Below are positions 1-6,010 of a stretch of 8,208 bases of DNA, piece after piece. The notes beneath the pieces are model-generated. The model did not search any database. It was not told the DNA's origin and worked only from the letters and a program-made list of their open reading frames with translations. The stretch's first letter is position 1. Each line of letters starts with the position of its first letter. Both the position numbers and the translations under genes were made by a program. Source of the DNA: Chitinophaga pinensis (GTDB lineage: Bacteria > Bacteroidota > Bacteroidia > Flavobacteriales_D > Crocinitomicaceae); the NCBI GenBank assembly GCA_945870115.1, contig CAMBRH010000150.1:1-8208 (forward strand). Reading direction: 5' to 3'.

Positions 1-141
1 TTTTCTGAACTCACTGAAAAAAGAATAATGGAGATACAAACTAAAATAAATAATCGACCACGTAAACGATATAATTACGAAAATCCTATATTTGTAATGG
101 AAAATTTATTGTTTAACTCAGAAGTTGCATTTGTGACTTGA
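1..141 (+). CDS. IS30-family transposase, C-terminal end (partial at window edge)
   Basis: Frame 1 is open from the first base to a TGA at 139-141 and gives 46 residues. The peptide contains INNRPRKRYNYENPIFVM followed by an end in EVAFVT. A 'xNNRPRKRxxYxxP' block a few dozen residues before the terminus is the hallmark C-terminal part of IS30-family DDE transposases, and tails of the VAFVT kind are usual in the Bacteroidota members. The DDE catalytic core and N-terminal DNA-binding region would lie upstream of the window, so I cannot tell whether the element is intact. It is the only plus-strand gene here and runs head-on into the minus-strand permease/lipoprotein pair. An integrase of another DDE family is possible but less likely given the motif. 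Confidence 0.85.
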   Translation, partial: FSELTEKRIMEIQTKINNRPRKRYNYENPIFVMENLLFNSEVAFVT

Positions 142-150
142 ATTCAGCAA
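1..150 (+). mobile_element. Right end of an IS30-family insertion sequence
   Basis: The transposase reading frame ends at 141. In IS30-family elements of this phylum the stop codon usually lies inside or against the terminal inverted repeat, so the physical end of the element should fall within roughly 141-155. The left end and its inverted repeat are outside the window, so neither the exact boundary nor a target-site duplication can be seen. The insertion lies inside the coding sequence of the minus-strand lipoprotein gene that starts at 298. Confidence 0.65.
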
Positions 151-298
151 ATTTTAAAATACCGGGTGATTTAAAAGCAATATTATATTCTTCTAAAACG
201 TGAAATCCCTTTTCTCTTAATTCATCAGCTTTGCTTTTACAAGAAATAATTAAACTTGAAATAAAAAGCAGAAATATGAAATTTATTTTTCTCACCAT
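113..298 (-). pseudogene. Small lipoprotein gene truncated by the IS30-family insertion
   Basis: From ATG at 298 the product starts with a short basic segment, a hydrophobic stretch and a lipobox ending IIS-C with Cys20: a lipoprotein signal peptide for signal peptidase II. About 29 further residues look native (KSKADELREKGFHVLEEYNI and onward, to about residue 49). From about position 150 down to the stop at 113 the frame reads antisense through the end of the transposase gene, so its last dozen residues are IS-derived. The 61-codon frame is therefore a chimera and the native C-terminus is lost or lies beyond the IS. The start ATG shares its A with the permease stop (TAATG at 300-296), so the gene was probably translationally coupled to the permease. 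The function of the native protein is unknown. Confidence 0.7.
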
Positions 299-2256
299 TA
301 ATTCAAAACTTTCTCACCATTCAATTTACTATTTTTTCTTCCGTATAAAAAATAAATCACAAGTCCAGCAATTAGCCAAATCCCAAATCCAACCCAATTA
401 GACAATTTAAGTTCGCTCATCATGTACAAACAACTGACCAAACCAAGCATTGGGATTAAAGACAAATTGTGCGTTATAGATAAAATAGTCAAAACAATGG
501 CAATGATAAAAAAGATGTAAGTTGGGATTTTGTTTGCGAATAAACTAAAACCTGAACTGTACATTTGATTTTCATTTATTTCTAACTTTACTAAAGTAGA
601 TTTATATTCCTTTTCAGACAAAGAACTTAAATATGCTTCCACATCAGAATCATTTTTCTCAAAGGTTTTAATATCAATTTCTGTTAATTTTGCTTTAATT
701 TCTTTTACTTCCTTAGAATTTAAAGATTTCATTAAATCTGCAGTATTTACAAGTTGTTTTTCGTTAGTCAAAAAACGCATAGTTGCATCTTTATTTGCTG
801 TGAATGTGAAAATAATTGTTCCAATTAATAAAAATGGCATCACAAATTTACTGTTTACATACGGAGTTTTGAATTTCCCACGAGGAATGTCTTTTTTGTT
901 TTGTAAAACTAAAACTCCAGCGCAAACAACCACAAAAGCAAACAAAGTACCAATACTGCATAAATCGGTTACATCAGTAATGTTTAAAAACAAAGCAGGG
1001 ACTGCGACAACAAATCCTACAACAATCGTCGCAAAAGAAGGAGTTTTGTATTTTGGGTGAATTTTTGAGAATTTTTTTGGTAGCAATCCATCTCTACTCA
1101 TACTCATCCAAATACGTGGTTGTCCCATTTGAAATACAAGCAAAACACTCGCCATTGCAACAACAGCACTAACAGCAATTATTCCTGAGAGCCATTTTAA
1201 ATCAAGTTTATCAAAGACAAAAGCTAATGGATCTGCTACGTTTAAGTCGGTATAAGAAACCATTCCAGTTAAAACCAAAGCAATAATGACATATAAAATA
1301 GTACAAATAATAATTGCCCACATCATTCCTCTCGGTAAATCTCTTTGAGGGTTTTTACATTCTTCGGCAGTTGTTGAAATTGCATCAAAACCTATGTAAG
1401 CAAAGAAAACCGCAGAAACTCCCTTTAAGATTCCTCCAATTCCATTTGGTGCAAAAGGATCCCAATTTTTAGTATCGATGTAAAAAATACCAACAGAAAT
1501 CACCAATAAAATAATTGCTAATTTTATCACAACCATTACATTACTTGCGTTTCGAGATTCTTTCATTCCACGGTAAACCAACCAAGTAATCAAAACAATT
1601 ATAAATAAAGCAGGAATATCAGCCACTAAATGAAAGGAACCAATTTTTGGAGCTGAAGTCCAAGCATAATAAGATTCTTGCAAAGAAGTTCCTAATTTTG
1701 AAAAATCTTTACCTGAATTAAGTAAATTCATTGCTTCACCATAACCTTTACTTGCCGAAAAATAATCCATTTGGCACCAATGTGGAATGTGAATTCCTTT
1801 GATTCCAAGCCAAGGAACATGTAAGTTTTCTAAAAATCCTGTAAAATAATTACTCCATGATATTGCTACTGTAATATTTCCAATCGCATATTCCATTATC
1901 AAAGCCCAACCAATAATCCAAGCAATGATTTCTCCAAAAGCAACGTAAGAGTAAGTGTAGGCACTTCCCGAAACAGGAACCATTGAGGCAAATTCGGCAT
2001 AAGCAAAAGCTGCAAATCCACAGGCTATAGCCGTGAAAATAAAAAGAAAAATTACTGCTGGACCACCATCAAAACTTGCTAAACCAATTGTGCTAAAAAT
2101 TCCAGCTCCAATAATGGCAGCAATTCCAAAAGCAGTTAAATCTCTTACTCCTAAATGTTTTCCGAGTGAAGCATGTCCTTCAGAATTTTCTCGATCTGCA
2201 ACCTGTTTTAAAATATCTGCAACTGATTTTTTACGAAATAAGGATTTAAAAGACAT
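298..2256 (-). CDS. Amino acid permease, APC superfamily (CAT-type), 652 aa
   Basis: This is an inner-membrane secondary transporter, probably for amino acids. The N-terminus after a 35-residue cytoplasmic lead has the TM1 signature GIAAIIGAGIFSTIGLAS (residues 44-61), where the unwound GAGIF segment binds the substrate carboxylate/amine in APC proteins. The TM6 block FFAYIGFDAISTTAEECKNP (284-303), followed by QRDLPRGM, is characteristic of the cationic amino acid transporter (CAT) branch. I count about 12-14 membrane segments. Two hydrophilic insertions stand out: about 160-205 between early helices, and a charged, probably helical segment at about 488-573 before the last hydrophobic pair. 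I chose ATG at 2256 and not the upstream in-frame TTG at 2280, because a -7-like promoter box occupies 2278-2285 and would overlap that TTG. The substrate cannot be fixed from sequence. The gene overlaps the downstream truncated lipoprotein gene by one base. Confidence 0.9.
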   Translation of the reverse strand: MSFKSLFRKKSVADILKQVADRENSEGHASLGKHLGVRDLTAFGIAAIIGAGIFSTIGLASFDGGPAVIFLFIFTAIACGFAAFAYAEFASMVPVSGSAYTYSYVAFGEIIAWIIGWALIMEYAIGNITVAISWSNYFTGFLENLHVPWLGIKGIHIPHWCQMDYFSASKGYGEAMNLLNSGKDFSKLGTSLQESYYAWTSAPKIGSFHLVADIPALFIIVLITWLVYRGMKESRNASNVMVVIKLAIILLVISVGIFYIDTKNWDPFAPNGIGGILKGVSAVFFAYIGFDAISTTAEECKNPQRDLPRGMMWAIIICTILYVIIALVLTGMVSYTDLNVADPLAFVFDKLDLKWLSGIIAVSAVVAMASVLLVFQMGQPRIWMSMSRDGLLPKKFSKIHPKYKTPSFATIVVGFVVAVPALFLNITDVTDLCSIGTLFAFVVVCAGVLVLQNKKDIPRGKFKTPYVNSKFVMPFLLIGTIIFTFTANKDATMRFLTNEKQLVNTADLMKSLNSKEVKEIKAKLTEIDIKTFEKNDSDVEAYLSSLSEKEYKSTLVKLEINENQMYSSGFSLFANKIPTYIFFIIAIVLTILSITHNLSLIPMLGLVSCLYMMSELKLSNWVGFGIWLIAGLVIYFLYGRKNSKLNGEKVLN

Positions 2257-2277
2257 GTAGTTTATTTTTTTGAAAAA

Positions 2278-2285
2278 CAAAGATA
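2278..2285 (-). promoter_or_regulatory. Candidate -7 promoter element for the permease gene
   Basis: The minus strand reads TATCTTTG, an exact match to the Bacteroidota -7 consensus TAnnTTTG. It lies 21 bases upstream of the permease ATG at 2256, which would leave a short leader. No TTG (-33 element) is found at the usual 17-23 base distance, so this is a one-element prediction. Confidence 0.45.
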
Positions 2286-2367
2286 GGAAAAAGAAAAAGA
2301 TTTTGATTGAAAAATTTGAAATGAAATGATTTTGAATAATTAGAATCTAACTGTTTTTATGAATTAA

Positions 2368-2676
2368 TCAAATTCGCGAATAAAAAGGAATTCCAACTCT
2401 CTCAATATGTTCTATTAGTTTTTGATTTGAAATTATTCTTTTCTGTGATAAATCAATTTTATAAGGTAACAATAAATCATCAAGTTGATTTTCGATTGCT
2501 AATAATTCAGAGAAATTTAAATTGCTTTCAATAAGTGTTAAATCTATGTCAGAGCCATTTTTGTAATTTCCTTTTGCTCTTGAACCATAAATTATTACCT
2601 GTTCAATTTGAGAAAATTTAGAAAAAACCTCATTTATCTTTTCAATTGTCTTTTTATCAAGGCCGAATTTATTCAT
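2368..2676 (-). CDS. mntA: MntA-type minimal nucleotidyltransferase antitoxin (HEPN/MNT module)
   Basis: This 102-residue protein has the usual length of a minimal nucleotidyltransferase (MNT). The Pol-beta-fold signature GSRAKGNYKNGSDIDL at residues 31-46 fits GS-x10-DxD exactly (Gly31, Ser32, Asp43, Asp45), with a third candidate acidic residue at Asp75 in YKIDLS. All metal-binding positions needed for activity appear present. In studied HEPN/MNT pairs the MNT protein neutralises the HEPN RNase by transferring AMP groups onto a tyrosine near its active site. I infer the same role because the partner gene lies directly upstream, with TGA and ATG sharing one base (TGATG at 2678-2674). Older annotation calls this family 'nucleotidyltransferase domain protein' (HI0073-like). 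An independent housekeeping role is possible but less likely. Confidence 0.88.
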   Translation of the reverse strand: MNKFGLDKKTIEKINEVFSKFSQIEQVIIYGSRAKGNYKNGSDIDLTLIESNLNFSELLAIENQLDDLLLPYKIDLSQKRIISNQKLIEHIERVGIPFYSRI

Positions 2677-3074
2677 CAGATTAAAGTTTCCATTTTTGCT
2701 TTAAAGTCAATAAATAAATCAAAATAGTGATTCAATATGTTGAGTTTTATTTCGGATACAACTGCTTCATTATAAGTATGTGATGATTGATTTCTACTTT
2801 TAATCATTTCCATCCAATATTCACCATTTGAAATTAAACCCTTTTGAAAAGCCTCTCTTGTTGCATCTCGAGAACCATTAATATTAAATTCGCCTTGAAA
2901 TTCAAAATAATCTTTCATTACTTTCCACGCAAGTTCATGCGTAAATTCAAAAGCTTGAATTAATCCTTGTTCTTCTAATTCATTTAAATCACCTTTATCA
3001 ATAAATTTTGTTAGTTGAGTCAAGGCGCTTTTGTAATTGTCAAATCTTTGTTTCCATCTTACATCCTCCTCCAT
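2676..3074 (-). CDS. hepT: HepT-like HEPN toxin (HI0074 family, 'nucleotidyltransferase substrate binding protein')
   Basis: The 132-residue protein opens with DVRWKQRFDNYKSALTQL, typical of the HI0074/HEPN family, and is probably all-helical. The RNase motif is seen as R94-N-Q-S-S-H99-T-Y101, matching the R-x4-H-x-Y pattern. Arg and His form the composite active site of a HEPN dimer, and the Tyr is the residue that MNT partners AMPylate in characterised systems. All three are intact, so the toxin may be functional. The predicted target is cellular RNA, with the exact target unknown. The order (toxin first, antitoxin second, one-base overlap) is normal for this type VII toxin-antitoxin class. 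The start is 49 bases after the stop of the YoeB-like toxin gene. I see no -7 box in that gap, so the gene may be read from the upstream module's promoter. Confidence 0.87.
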   Translation of the reverse strand: MEEDVRWKQRFDNYKSALTQLTKFIDKGDLNELEEQGLIQAFEFTHELAWKVMKDYFEFQGEFNINGSRDATREAFQKGLISNGEYWMEMIKSRNQSSHTYNEAVVSEIKLNILNHYFDLFIDFKAKMETLI

Positions 3075-3123
3075 AAAATTGATTTTAGTAAAAATATATT
3101 TTAGTGTTAATTTTCATTATATT

Positions 3124-3390
3124 CTAAATATAATGACCTTTAATTGAGTGAATTAAAATTTCGTTTTCGAGTACTTGATAAATTATGCGATGCTCTTGAC
3201 TTATCCTTCTTGACCAAAGTCCTGAAAGTTCATGTTTTAAAGCTTCAGGTTTTCCGATTCCTTGGTATGGAGTTTCGACAATTGAATCAATTAAAGATAA
3301 TGCTTTTGATAAGATACGTAAATTTCCAGATTTTTTAAAAAAGTCAACATCACTTTGAGCCTTTGTGGTTAATCGAAAAATATATTTCAT
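3124..3390 (-). CDS. yoeB: YoeB/Txe-family mRNA interferase toxin
   Basis: This 88-residue protein has the RelE fold of the YoeB/Txe branch. The diagnostic run GKPEALKHELSGLWSRRIS (46-64), followed by QEHRIIY and the C-terminal KGHYI, aligns without gaps to E. coli YoeB (84 aa). The equivalents of its catalytic residues Glu46, Arg65, His83 and Tyr84 are Glu49, Arg68, His86 and Tyr87, so the active site is complete. Members of this family bind the ribosomal A site and cut mRNA there. The start overlaps the antitoxin stop by four bases (ATGA, 3390-3387), so the pair should be translationally coupled, with the antitoxin made first. One residue beyond the usual HY terminus (Ile88) is a minor difference. 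Confidence 0.92.
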   Translation of the reverse strand: MKYIFRLTTKAQSDVDFFKKSGNLRILSKALSLIDSIVETPYQGIGKPEALKHELSGLWSRRISQEHRIIYQVLENEILIHSIKGHYI

Positions 3391-3614
3391 TTTAAGTCAA
3401 AGTAATTTTTTAATTCTTCTTGATTTAAAGTAATATACTCGCCGTTTTCGTATTGCTTTTTACTTTCTAAAATTTCTTTTACAAATTCTGGATTGTAAGG
3501 TTTTTCTTCTGTTTTAATTTCAAACTTCATTTTTAGCGCTTTCACAAAAGCTTTTAATGCTGAGAATTGTTCTGCATTTTCAGGATGTACAATAAAAGTG
3601 CTTTCAGTTTTCAT
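3387..3614 (-). CDS. DUF2683-like antitoxin of the YoeB-type toxin
   Basis: This 75-residue protein has a short beta-like N-terminus and a middle section EEKPYNPEFVKEILESKK that resembles the DUF2683 family, small Bacteroidota proteins often encoded just upstream of RelE/YoeB toxins. The C-terminus (EELKNYFDLK) is helical and probably wraps the toxin. It lacks the classical YefM/Phd N-terminal sequence that normally accompanies YoeB. The antitoxin role is inferred from the four-base overlap with the toxin gene, the size and the gene order. A TACCTTTG box 14 bases upstream is a plausible promoter, and the complex may repress it, but I see no clear operator palindrome beyond an AT-rich one (AAATTAATTT around 3639-3648). 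Confidence 0.78.
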   Translation of the reverse strand: MKTESTFIVHPENAEQFSALKAFVKALKMKFEIKTEEKPYNPEFVKEILESKKQYENGEYITLNQEELKNYFDLK

Positions 3615-3628
3615 CTTTTAATTTTAAT

Positions 3629-3636
3629 CAAAGGTA
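3629..3636 (-). promoter_or_regulatory. Candidate -7 promoter element for the toxin-antitoxin cluster
   Basis: The minus strand reads TACCTTTG, matching the Bacteroidota -7 consensus TAnnTTTG, 14 bases upstream of the antitoxin ATG at 3614. A TTG at the normal -33 distance is not evident. Because no similar box is seen before hepT, this promoter could serve all four toxin-antitoxin genes. Confidence 0.45.
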
Positions 3637-3659
3637 ATAAATTAATTTCAAAGAAAAAA

Positions 3660-4898
3660 TTAAATTTTCTTGAACAAAACGCTTGCAATATGTCCGCCAA
3701 AACCAAAAGTATTGCTCATTGCATAAGTTATTTCTTTGTTTTCTCCTTTATTTAGTGGGAAATGAAAATCATTTGCAAATTCTGGTTCAATATTTTTTGT
3801 ATTTATTGTTGGTGGAACAATTTGATTTTCAAGTGCTTTCACGCAAATAATTGCCTCGATTGCTCCTGCAGCACCTAATAAATGTCCTGTCATTGATTTT
3901 GTTCCTGAAACACTTAATGATTTTCTGGTACCAAAAACCCTTCTTGCAGCAATTAACTCAGAATTATCGCCTTGCGCTGTTGAAGTTGCGTGCATATTGA
4001 TGTAATCAACTTTATCAGCTGAAATTTCTGCTTCTTCCAATGCTAAATTCATTCCTAAAACTGCTCCATCTCCTTCAGGATGAGTTCCAGTTAAATGATA
4101 GGCATCAGCTGCCATTCCGCCTCCAACAATTTCACAATAAATTTTTGCTCCACGTTTGATTGCGTGCTCGTATTCTTCGATAATTAATGCTCCAGCGCCT
4201 TCTCCCATTACAAATCCATCTCTTTCTGTATCAAAAGGACGAGATGCTGTTTCTGGAGCATCATTTTTTGTTGATAAAGCTTTTGCTGACGAAAATCCTC
4301 CAATTGCTGATTGCGTAATTGCTGCTTCAGAACCTCCAGAAATTATCATGTCAGCTTTGTTCCAACGAATGTAATTAAATGCTTCAATCAAAGCTGTGTT
4401 TGATGTGGCACAAGCAGAAACGGGACAAAAATTGATTCCTCGCAAACCATATTTTATGGAAATAATTCCAGAAGCAATGTCAACTAAAATTCTTGGAATA
4501 AAAAACGGCGTAAATCTTGGTGTTCCATCGCCATCACAAAATTCTTGCATTTGATCTTGAAATGTTTGAATTCCACCATTTCCTGAACCCCAAATAACGC
4601 CAATTCTATCTCTGTTTAAACTTTCGAAATCAATTTTTCCATCCTCAATTGCTTCTGCTACAGAAACCAAGGCGTATTGAGAAAATAAATCGTATTTACG
4701 TATTTCTTTCACATCAAAATGCGCTTTTGCATCGAAATCTTTTAATTCGCAAGCAAATTTTGTTTTGAATTTTTCTGTATCAAACTTTGTGATTGCAGCA
4801 GCGCCACTTTTTCCTTCTTTGATACCATTCCAGAAAGTGTTAACGTCATTTCCTAGCGGAGTCAAAGCTCCTAAACCTGTAATTACAACTCTTCTCAT
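3660..4898 (-). CDS. fabF: Beta-ketoacyl-ACP synthase II (FabF-type)
   Basis: This condensing enzyme of type II fatty acid synthesis joins malonyl-ACP to an acyl-enzyme intermediate in the cytoplasm. The 412 residues are full family length. The thiolase-fold Cys-His-His triad is complete: Cys163 in VSACATS, His303 in NMHATST and His339 in SGTKSMTGHLLGAAG, with the conserved Lys334 and the gating Phe400 in SNTFGFGGH. The segment around the first His reads HATST, whereas the housekeeping FabF next to acpP usually has THGTST. Together with INFCPVSACATS, this suggests the second FabF paralogue common in Flavobacteria, although that is from memory of the family. The start is immediately preceded by ten A residues and no Shine-Dalgarno, normal for the phylum. 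Upstream, a long hairpin repeat begins 11 bases from the ATG, and no -7 box is visible between it and the DUF59 gene. Confidence 0.93.
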   Translation of the reverse strand: MRRVVITGLGALTPLGNDVNTFWNGIKEGKSGAAAITKFDTEKFKTKFACELKDFDAKAHFDVKEIRKYDLFSQYALVSVAEAIEDGKIDFESLNRDRIGVIWGSGNGGIQTFQDQMQEFCDGDGTPRFTPFFIPRILVDIASGIISIKYGLRGINFCPVSACATSNTALIEAFNYIRWNKADMIISGGSEAAITQSAIGGFSSAKALSTKNDAPETASRPFDTERDGFVMGEGAGALIIEEYEHAIKRGAKIYCEIVGGGMAADAYHLTGTHPEGDGAVLGMNLALEEAEISADKVDYINMHATSTAQGDNSELIAARRVFGTRKSLSVSGTKSMTGHLLGAAGAIEAIICVKALENQIVPPTINTKNIEPEFANDFHFPLNKGENKEITYAMSNTFGFGGHIASVLFKKI

Positions 4899-4908
4899 TT
4901 TTTTTTTT

Positions 4909-5010
4909 GATTGCAGATTGGCAGATTACAAATTGCAGATTGCTTCGCTTTCAAGGAGTTTTTCTTGAAAGCGAAGCAATCTGTAATTTGCCAATCTGTA
5001 ATCTGTAATT
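4909..5010. repeat. Long imperfect inverted repeat (hairpin) built from AATCTG-type heptads
   Basis: The arms at about 4909-4955 and 4964-5010 flank an 8-base loop. The inner 27 base pairs (4929-4955 with 4964-4990) are complete except for one G-T wobble (4935/4984), and the innermost 20 are perfect. The outer parts pair again after a one-base shift. Each arm holds four hexamers of CAGATT/CAAATT or their complement AATCTG/AATTTG. They start at 4914, 4922, 4929 and 4936 on the left and at 4978, 4985, 4993 and 5000 on the right, about 7-8 bases apart. The minus-strand continuation is poly-A, not poly-T, so it does not look like an intrinsic terminator for the DUF59 gene. It resembles a dispersed palindromic (REP/MITE-like) intergenic repeat. 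No function can be assigned. Confidence 0.85.
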
Positions 5011-5019
5011 ATTTTTATT

Positions 5020-5322
5020 TTATAAAAATCCTAATTCTAATTTTGCTTCTTCGCTCATCATATCTTTGTCCCAAGGTGGATCAAAAACGATGTTTACTTT
5101 GCAAGAACTTACTCCTTCAATTCCTGCGACTTTATCCTCAACTTCTTTGGGCATCGATTCGGCTACAGGGCAATTTGGTGATGTTAAAGTCATATCAATA
5201 AAAACTTCGCCATCTTTCTCAATCTTCACTTCGTAAATTAATCCCAATTCAAAAATATCTACAGGTATTTCTGGATCGTGAATCGTTTTGAGAACATCAA
5301 CTATTGTATTTTCTAATTCCAT
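5020..5322 (-). CDS. DUF59/MIP18-family Fe-S cluster assembly protein (SufT/PaaD-like)
   Basis: This single-domain 100-residue protein is full length for the family. The conserved motifs are IHDPEIPVDIFELGLIY at residues 14-30, where the DPE(I/L)P block marks DUF59, and MTLTSPNCPVAESMP at 44-58 with the conserved Cys51. The C-terminus holds VFDPPWDKDMMSEEAKLELG, the 'DPPW' block of the bacterial SUF-associated subgroup. Such proteins assist maturation of iron-sulfur proteins in the cytoplasm. In Bacteroidota this gene is often beside sufS/sufE, but no other suf gene lies here, so the assignment rests on the protein alone. A Phe-acetate-type PaaD role is unlikely without paa neighbours. The next gene downstream is fabF, 121 bases away across the hairpin repeat. 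Confidence 0.88.
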   Translation of the reverse strand: MELENTIVDVLKTIHDPEIPVDIFELGLIYEVKIEKDGEVFIDMTLTSPNCPVAESMPKEVEDKVAGIEGVSSCKVNIVFDPPWDKDMMSEEAKLELGFL

Positions 5323-5364
5323 TTTTTCTTTTCAAAGGAAAACTAAAAATTCAGTTTCCGAGTA

Positions 5365-5372
5365 CAAAAATA
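5365..5372 (-). promoter_or_regulatory. Candidate -7 promoter element for the DUF59 gene
   Basis: The minus strand reads TATTTTTG, matching TAnnTTTG, 42 bases upstream of the ATG at 5322. A properly spaced -33 TTG is missing. The AT-rich context makes chance matches fairly likely, so confidence is low. Confidence 0.3.
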
Positions 5373-5441
5373 CAACTCAAAATTTAATTGACATAATTAT
5401 TTAGAATGATTTTAAGTAGGGAGGTGAAGATAGGCTTAATT

Positions 5442-5951
5442 TCACTTCTTAATCCAATATTTACTTCTCATGTAATCAACAACAATTCCATAAATTAAAA
5501 ATGATAATCCACTAATTGGATAAGTGTGAATTGTCAAATAAAGCATTTCTAAAAAATCTGCTTGCTTACAATCTAAAGAAACATATAAATAAAAAAAGAG
5601 TGGATGTACTAAGAAAAATTGAAGCGTTAAAAATTTTAAAAAACTTGAATAACTGATGAAACCATATTTTAGAATTTGGTTTTTAAAGTTTCTAAAAATT
5701 AAAAAAACAGAAAAAGCAATTAAGAAAATTAAAGTTAAAATAACACTAAAAATTAAAATAGTGTTGTCTTCAGATCCAGTAAATAATGAGAAAAACAATT
5801 CAATTGGAGAACCAATTGGAATAACAGATATAATTGGAAAACCAGTTAATACTGATAAATAACTGAATGGGTTAAGATAATATAAATAAGGCAATAAACA
5901 AAACAATGTAAAATACAATCCAATTTTAGTAGCTGAATATTTGTTTTGCAT
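5442..5951 (-). CDS. Hypothetical integral membrane protein, 169 aa
   Basis: I do not recognise this protein. It is very hydrophobic. Likely membrane segments are at residues about 9-26, 30-47 (weaker, Pro/Gly-rich), 64-87, 101-124 and 138-159, giving four or five spans, with a short basic C-terminus (MRSKYWIKK). It has a single internal Cys in the loop at 128 and no catalytic motif I can identify. The first ATG (5951) is followed directly by a plausible cytoplasmic lead, MQNKYSATK, and is preceded by an A-rich run. It is separated from its neighbours by about 60 and 119 bases and has no visible -7 box, so I cannot place it in an operon. Confidence 0.65.
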   Translation of the reverse strand: MQNKYSATKIGLYFTLFCLLPYLYYLNPFSYLSVLTGFPIISVIPIGSPIELFFSLFTGSEDNTILIFSVILTLIFLIAFSVFLIFRNFKNQILKYGFISYSSFLKFLTLQFFLVHPLFFYLYVSLDCKQADFLEMLYLTIHTYPISGLSFLIYGIVVDYMRSKYWIKK

Positions 5952-6010
5952 TTTTTTAGTAAGTTTTACTTAGATTCTTTGAATTACTAATTATCACTTT
6001 TTAAAATCCA

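Noticed and set aside
2257..2280. Upstream in-frame TTG start for the permease, adding eight residues
   Set aside because: It lies within the candidate -7 promoter box at 2278-2285, and the ATG at 2256 gives a normal N-terminus.
3639..3648. AAATTAATTT palindrome as an operator of the toxin-antitoxin cluster
   Set aside because: It is purely A/T and ten bases long, too likely by chance to call as a feature.
4765..5201. Plus-strand open frames across the fabF start, hairpin and DUF59 gene
   Set aside because: They are antisense to strongly recognised genes or run through the inverted repeat, and their products look like reversed-strand or repeat translation.
5417..5427. Purine-rich GGGAGGTGA on the plus strand resembling a strong Shine-Dalgarno
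   Set aside because: No plus-strand reading frame of useful length follows, and this phylum rarely uses Shine-Dalgarno sequences.
5410..5445. Possible terminator at the end of the membrane-protein gene (short GTGAA/TTCAC stem)
   Set aside because: The stem has only five pairs with a 12-base loop and no T run on the minus strand.
5955..5975. TAAGT-AAA-ACTTA palindrome upstream of the membrane-protein gene as an operator
   Set aside because: A five-base arm in AT-rich DNA is expected by chance and nothing else supports it.
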